Below the pieces are notes generated by a model. It did no database searches. It was not told where the DNA came from and was given only the letters and a program-made list of their open reading frames with translations. The position numbers and the translations under genes are program-made. This document shows, one piece after another, positions 59,799 through 64,000 of a stretch of 64,000 nucleotides of DNA (positions within the stretch are counted from its first letter, which is position 1; each line of letters begins with the position of its first letter). Source of the DNA: Ornithodoros turicata (Eukaryota > Arthropoda > Arachnida > Ixodida > Argasidae); the NCBI RefSeq assembly GCF_037126465.1, contig NC_088206.1:10267187-10331186 (forward strand), written 5' to 3'.

Positions 59799-60210
59799 CA
59801 CGACCTACTAGATTATAACGACCATGTCATGCGCACCCCTTCTATGCGCCGCATTTTTGGAAGGTAGCGGTGGCGCTTCTGATCGTCCCAGTTATTGCTT
59901 CCTCAACTTCTACAATACTTTGTACTTCAGCTTACCTTAGTATTTCTGTACAAGCGGTGGACGTTCCACAGATGTTTCATTCTGAGGTTGATTATCATCA
60001 TCATTCTACGCGTTTTCATAGGGGCTTGCATAGGGGCTATCGCTGTCGTCTGCTACGGTAGTCGTACACACGCTTCTGCGCGTTCAGAATTCAAATTTCC
60101 ATCGTCCAATCGTGTTGTGCCGATCAGTAGCGCCTCTTGCGGATCGTGCGGACAGGCTCCTCATAGGGTTTTCTGATTGTGACATGGTCGTTATAATCTA
60201 GTAGGTCGTG
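59799..60210 (+). mobile_element. 412-bp MITE with 31-bp TIRs and 8-bp TSD (copy 2)
   Basis: Second copy of the element at 4573-4983, reversed relative to it. TIRs are 59799-59829 and 60180-60210. The exact 8-bp duplication GACGAACA flanks it (59791-59798 and 60211-60218). The internal sequence (for example GTGCGGACAGGCTCCTCATA) matches copy 1. It lies in the lectin-gene intron; only 67 bp separate its duplication from the acceptor of the 60286 exon. Confidence 0.93.
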
Positions 60211-60285
60211 GACGAACATCGTCATCGGTACGTAATTGTCAGTCGTTCATAAGCTGATCATGATATGCATGCCTTTCTCACGCAG

Positions 60286-60495
60286 CGGTGAACGTGGCTT
60301 ACGGAAAGCCTGCCAACCAGTCAAGTACGGTACGAGGGGGTGAAGCGAAAAATGCGAACGACGGAGACCTCACGACTCTTCACGAGAACCGCTTCTGTAC
60401 AGAAACGAAAGTGGAGAACGCACCCTGGTGGCAAGTCGACCTGCTGCAACCGTACGAAGTTCGAGTGGTCAGGATACTCACCAGAGGTTGCTGTG
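60286..60495 (+). CDS. exon: F-type lectin (FTP) domain, part 1
   Basis: Acceptor CTTTCTCACGCAG, 210-bp exon, phase 1 at both ends; donor GTACGT. It encodes VNVAYGKPANQSS, NANDGDLTT, NRFCTETKVENAPWWQVDLL and VRVVRILTRGCCG. These are the hallmark N-terminal motifs of the fucolectin / tachylectin-4 / pentraxin-1 fold: NVA-GKPA-QSS, PWW-VDL, and the adjacent cysteine pair. Such domains bind fucose through a His and an R-x-D-x4-R/K motif. Here the position after FCT is Glu rather than His, and the Asp before the CC pair is absent. NQS is a possible N-glycosylation site. The split first codon joins the CCP exon at 55699 (G + CG). Its 5' flank carries the MITE copy. Confidence 0.92.
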
Positions 60496-61053
60496 GTACG
60501 TATACATAGGTGATACAAGTTTCCGTTCTATTTAAAATACGTCCACTGCGCATATTTGCAGTACGTGACGCTAGTGTTAATTTGGTTACGACAGAGATAT
60601 GCGCACACTACAAGTGATCACAACATTACACATTAAGCAAGAACTAGTATAAATAATAATATAATAATGTAACAAGCAAAAGCACAATCGACGTCTTACA
60701 GGTAAAAACAACTACGCATGCAAATCGTACAAACGACAAAAAGTTAAGTGCTTAAAAGAAAAATAAGATAGCTGCTAAAGAGCTGCTACTAGGAAACCGC
60801 ATTTCTTCTCAATTAAGGGACTAATTAACAGAGATATATCAATCAACCTTTTAATTATTGGCTTTAGGGAGCACATTGCAATTGTGATATTAAACCCTGA
60901 TCTCTACATGATCGGCTCAAACTACTGATGAAGCACAAAAGTAATCGCAGCGCCCAGAATATTTGTTGATCTAAAGCAAGCGCTGATTGCGTAGCCCGGT
61001 AGTCAGAGCACCACCACCACCCTTATGCATATGTTCGTTTCTGTGCCTCGCAG
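60496..61053. other. intron, no feature seen
   Basis: The 558-bp intron is AT-rich, GT-AG, phase 1, with no recognised repeat. Confidence 0.75.
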
Positions 61054-61146
61054 GACATCAACCGTTGCACGACTTAGAAATAAGGGTGAGCAACAACTCG
61101 GCATTGCAAGGGAGTCGTCTATGTGCATGGTATCCAGGCACTATTG
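61054..61146 (+). CDS. exon: F-type lectin (FTP) domain, part 2
   Basis: Acceptor GTGCCTCGCAG, 93-bp exon, phase 1 at both ends, donor GTAAGA. It encodes HQPLHDLEIRVSNNSA and SRLCAWYPGTIG, matching the central FTP strand pattern (L..-EIRV-N...C-W-PG-I). The position where a sugar-binding Arg/Lys would follow the cysteine pair reads H-Q-P instead. The frame joins without gap to the exons at 60495 and 63192. NNS is a possible N-glycosylation site. Confidence 0.92.
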
Positions 61147-62932
61147 GTAAGAATACGGTTCATCTATTGCATTATATTTCTTTTCCTTGAGTTACGCGTT
61201 CTAACAAAAGAAAACCCGTGAAACCAAACGGGCCTGAGCACACGGCACTGATAAATGTGCAGAGGGAGGTGCTTGTAATCGGCGGTTCTGTACCACTTTG
61301 GAAACTTCGAGCATCTCTACGCAGAACATAAATACAGATATATGTTATGTACGAAACTAAGTGAAATAATTTGGGCAGGGATGAATTTGAGGAACATCGA
61401 AATGACATGAAAAGAAGGACAAAGTGACTCTCAGTCTCACCATTTTGCGTTCTTCGGTTGTCCCGCGGTTTACGCCCATAACGGATGTACACTTATCAGT
61501 TTTTCTTTTTCGATGCAGCTGCGCATCACGTGTTTCACTGGGCTTCATCTCGTGCTTAGCAGTGAAATAAACTAGTTTATTTGAAGAAAACGACAAAACA
61601 ACCCATCAGCTAACGTACGCTCTGTCAGTTCGGGCACCGCAACAGTAATATCAACGCCACCCTTTCCTATAGGAGACGATGATGCGCTCAAAAAGATGAG
61701 GTGAGCTCTGACCTGAAGGTCGCTTCTCAGCAGATGACGGATTTAGTAGTTCTTCTGCACGCCTAAGAGCCCCGAAATCGAGGCCTGCGTGGGTGCGGTC
61801 GCCTCGTGTCACGTAGTACACTTTCGGATTTCACGCGCATTCTTTCTAACAATATATATAAACAACTCCATGCAAGGCGTACGCTGTATAGGAAATTGCT
61901 ATGGGTGTTTCTCGGGACCGCTCCACAACTTCCCAATTCACATCTCGGCCCTAACACGAATAATTAACAAGTTATCTAATTAATTGCGCCTAATTAATTA
62001 ATTAGTCAGCCACAATAAAAAAGATACAGGCGAGTAGAACACACGAATCCTCATAATATTCTGCAGTTTTCATTCGTTCAACCCTGTCTTTTTAAGACCC
62101 CGATTCATGTTAGCTTGGACACCCTGTGTGGCGCCACCAGTCACACTTCTGACTGGTCGCCTCGCCGTAGAAGAGGATTTAGCAGCCTCTAAAAATGCTC
62201 GTACGATCTGACGTCACGACACGCCAGAAGGAGCTCGGACAGATCGCCGCTGCTGCGCGAAGCTCTTGCTCCTTTCAAGTTAAGATCCTGGCATGATCTT
62301 CGTACGAAGGGGCTATCACACATACAAAGTATACGGGACAGAAGTGAGAGAAAATAAATCATAGAGACGCTTCTAGATTCGAACACAAAAGCTGCCGATG
62401 GGAACATTACCAGACTGAAAACTTTCTGCGCGGCACTCATTCTTTATCTACGAAGACCAGGTCAACACCAGCTGTTTTTGATCCACCTCTCACTTTTGAT
62501 AATCGACTACGACCTCCCATCAGTCTTTCTTGATGCTGACTTTATCCGCATGAATAGGGAATAGTGATGATGCGGTGATGAAGCATTGCAATTGTGCCAA
62601 GCTTATAGCCAAACTTATACCTCATGCAAAGTGATTTTTGATGAGAAAATGAACCATGCTTCCTGTACAAGCTGTGTCTAGTCAGACGCTCTCAGTGTGA
62701 TGTCTAGACAGAAAGTATCTGTTTAAACTTTGTCTCCATGCCTGAATAGTCAGGAATAAATTAATATATTCAAAATGCATGCCAGCATTTTACTTCTACC
62801 AGACGCATAGTTGTGGGTCCTCTGGTGGATGCACGCATAATGGTAGCCTTCTATGCAAAACAGCTTCCTCTGATGGCTCTTGACTGTACCCACCCTTGCA
62901 GTTGAAGCACAGATAACCATCGGTCCATGCAT
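61147..62932. other. intron, dispersed-repeat fragment
   Basis: Phase-1 intron (61147-63191). The segment 62215-62275 (GGAGCTCGGACAGATCGCCG) resembles 31340-31400, so it holds part of an unclassified dispersed repeat. No exon-like frame. Confidence 0.55.
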
Positions 62933-63145
62933 CTAAAGGGTGTAATTTCTTACACCCCACTGCTTTTACACCAGGACTGGTGCAAGTTATCAAACACCAA
63001 CTTTACGCCACAAGGGGTGTAAGAAATATTTCAATTTACACCCTTCTAAAGGGTGTAGATTCTTACACCCTACTGACTTTACACCGAATTTGGTGTGAGT
63101 TATCAAACTCCAACTTTACACTCAAAAAGGTGTGATATGTTTTAG
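62933..63145 (+). repeat. tandem repeat, period 113 bp, about 1.9 copies
   Basis: CTAAAGGGTGTA(A/G)ATTCTTACACCC starts at 62933 and at 63046. Each unit also contains ACTTTACACC and GTTATCAAAC(A/T)CCAAC. The GGGTGTA...TACACCC pairs make each unit partly palindromic. It ends about 46 bp before the acceptor of the 63192 exon. Confidence 0.88.
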
Positions 63146-63191
63146 TGTGCGAAGTGAAACTGTCTGAAGTAAGTCGATATTCCGTTCGCAG

Positions 63192-63314
63192 ACGACGGCG
63201 TGAGCAAAGATTTCCAGTGTGCCTACCCTATTGTCGGCCGCTACGTCTACATTCACATGGTAGGCGGGGAAGGCTCCCTTTCACTATGTGAAGTCATGGT
63301 ATTCACTACGCAAG
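63192..63314 (+). CDS. exon: F-type lectin (FTP) domain, part 3
   Basis: Acceptor CCGTTCGCAG, 123-bp exon, phase 1 at both ends, donor GTGAGT. It encodes DGVSKDFQCAYPIVGRYVYI and SLSLCEVMVF, the C-terminal FTP motifs (F-C...GRYV-I...L-LCEV-V). With the previous two exons it completes a domain of about 142 residues, a normal length. The frame stays open across the donor, so the protein continues beyond 64000. In arthropod furrowed/CG9095-like proteins further CCP and C-type lectin modules accompany an FTP module, so a C-type lectin exon downstream would be expected if this is an orthologue; none is seen in the last 686 bp. Confidence 0.92.
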
Positions 63315-63898
63315 GTGAGTCCCTTGCGTCGCTTCTTTTGGGTGTCACTTATCCTATCAGAACTTTGAGAACACAATCGCTTGTGGGCATGAACTATGAT
63401 CACGAAAGGAAGCTAAAGATTTTTCAATTAAGACCACGCAATCGTGGCCAGAGTCACGTTCTGAATAAACCGATGTGGAGATCTGTGGATAGCATATAAA
63501 TGGTTGATTTCTTCTCATCACACGTTATTTCGACCACTAATAGACGATGTTGTATTGTACTCCCAATGGGATGGAGGAGGTTGTCGATGTCCCTTGCTTC
63601 GTTGCCGAAAAATTAGACGACGAACAAACGAAAAATAGTAGGGCGAACAATAACGGGTTCTTCAAAACTCATGACGTCATTTCCATCTGACTAGTATGTA
63701 TTAGGGACTATCGCATCCGTTGCCGTCGATTCCGCAACTATTGCGTGATTTTCATCACCGACAACAGCGCCGAAAATCCGCGCGATTTGGTGTAATGCAC
63801 GGCAAGAGCAGACGACGGATGTTGAGAGTACGCCGGAATTCGCTATCTGAAAATAGAAGAGAACGTCACCTTGGACAAGTCTGTGGCGGCCCGTGTGT
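63315..63898. other. intron, no feature seen
   Basis: Start of the next intron. The minus-strand frame at 63691-63966 has no recognisable domain. Confidence 0.55.
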
Positions 63899-63998
63899 GA
63901 TGACGAAGACGTGCCTCTGCCGTGCCAGCGCCGTAGCGCGTGGCAGCAGAGGCACGTCTTCGTCATCCACGCGCAAGTTCACGTGCCTCTGCTGCCAC
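63899..63998. repeat. nested hairpins, 22-bp perfect arms
   Basis: GATGACGAAGACGTGCCTCTGC (63899-63920) is exactly mirrored at 63946-63967. The right arm is also mirrored again downstream: GTGGCAGCAGAGGCACGT (63940-63957) pairs with ACGTGCCTCTGCTGCCAC (63981-63998). The array may continue past the window edge. Confidence 0.88.
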
Positions 63999-64000
63999 TC

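Noticed and set aside
59870..60176. Open frame shared by both MITE copies (MALLIVPVIASS...)
   Set aside because: About 60-100 codons, breaks differently in the two copies and has no transposase motif; sequence identity comes from the DNA element.
62933..63145. Direct repeats considered as a CRISPR-like array
   Set aside because: Two 113-bp units without spacers in a eukaryotic intron; an ordinary tandem duplication.

Overview
The window looks like a stretch of a large, repeat-rich arthropod nuclear genome, most likely a tick (Ixodida). The evidence is as follows. Introns have GT-AG boundaries. There are many 5'-truncated non-LTR retrotransposons whose ORF2 ends in an RNase H domain plus a C-x2-C...H...C finger, a type very common in tick genomes. 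At least seven copies belong to one tRNA-derived SINE family. Many short inverted-repeat elements are present. Nothing prokaryotic or viral is apparent. The species is an inference; no unique marker was seen.

The only host gene I can support lies on the + strand at the right end (54595-63314). Five exons read in one frame and encode about 201 residues. Exons 54595-54712 and 55641-55699 form one complete CCP/Sushi domain with four cysteines, split by the phase-2 intron typical of split CCP exons. Exons 60286-60495, 61054-61146 and 63192-63314 form one complete F-type lectin (FTP, fucolectin/tachylectin-4/pentraxin-1) domain; every intron bounding them is phase 1. The gene is open at both ends: the signal peptide and any further modules lie outside the window or were not recognised. 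A secreted or cell-surface CCP-FTP protein, possibly related to the arthropod furrowed/CG9095 group, fits best. The residues that normally hold fucose appear to be replaced.

The rest (about 1-54500) has no recognisable host gene. From left to right it holds: LINE tails (2.2-3.5 kb); a 411-bp MITE with an 8-bp target duplication (4.57-4.98 kb); a foldback element with hammerhead-like core motifs (6.1-6.5 kb); a palindrome with 47-bp perfect arms (6.96-7.26 kb); a poly-C-tailed LINE 3' end (8.4-8.7 kb); a LINE with a 399-codon RNase H ORF (13.4-15.0 kb) next to a second LINE tail; a roughly 1-kb inverted-repeat element with a 134-bp internal tandem repeat and a nested SINE (17.7-18.7 kb); SINE copies at 11.6, 20.9, 22.4, 24.3, 40.9 and 44.9 kb; LINE copies at 35.8-36.4 and 42.2-42.6 kb; and several MITEs at 45.3, 47.6, 50.3 and 53.2 kb.

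The introns of the lectin gene carry the same families: a SINE beside a LINE (56.0-56.8 kb), a MITE (57.9-58.4 kb), a SINE (59.3-59.6 kb), a second copy of the 411-bp MITE ending 75 bp before a lectin exon including its target duplication (59.8-60.2 kb), and a 113-bp tandem repeat just before the last exon. Domain calls and repeat boundaries were made by eye from the sequence; no database was searched.
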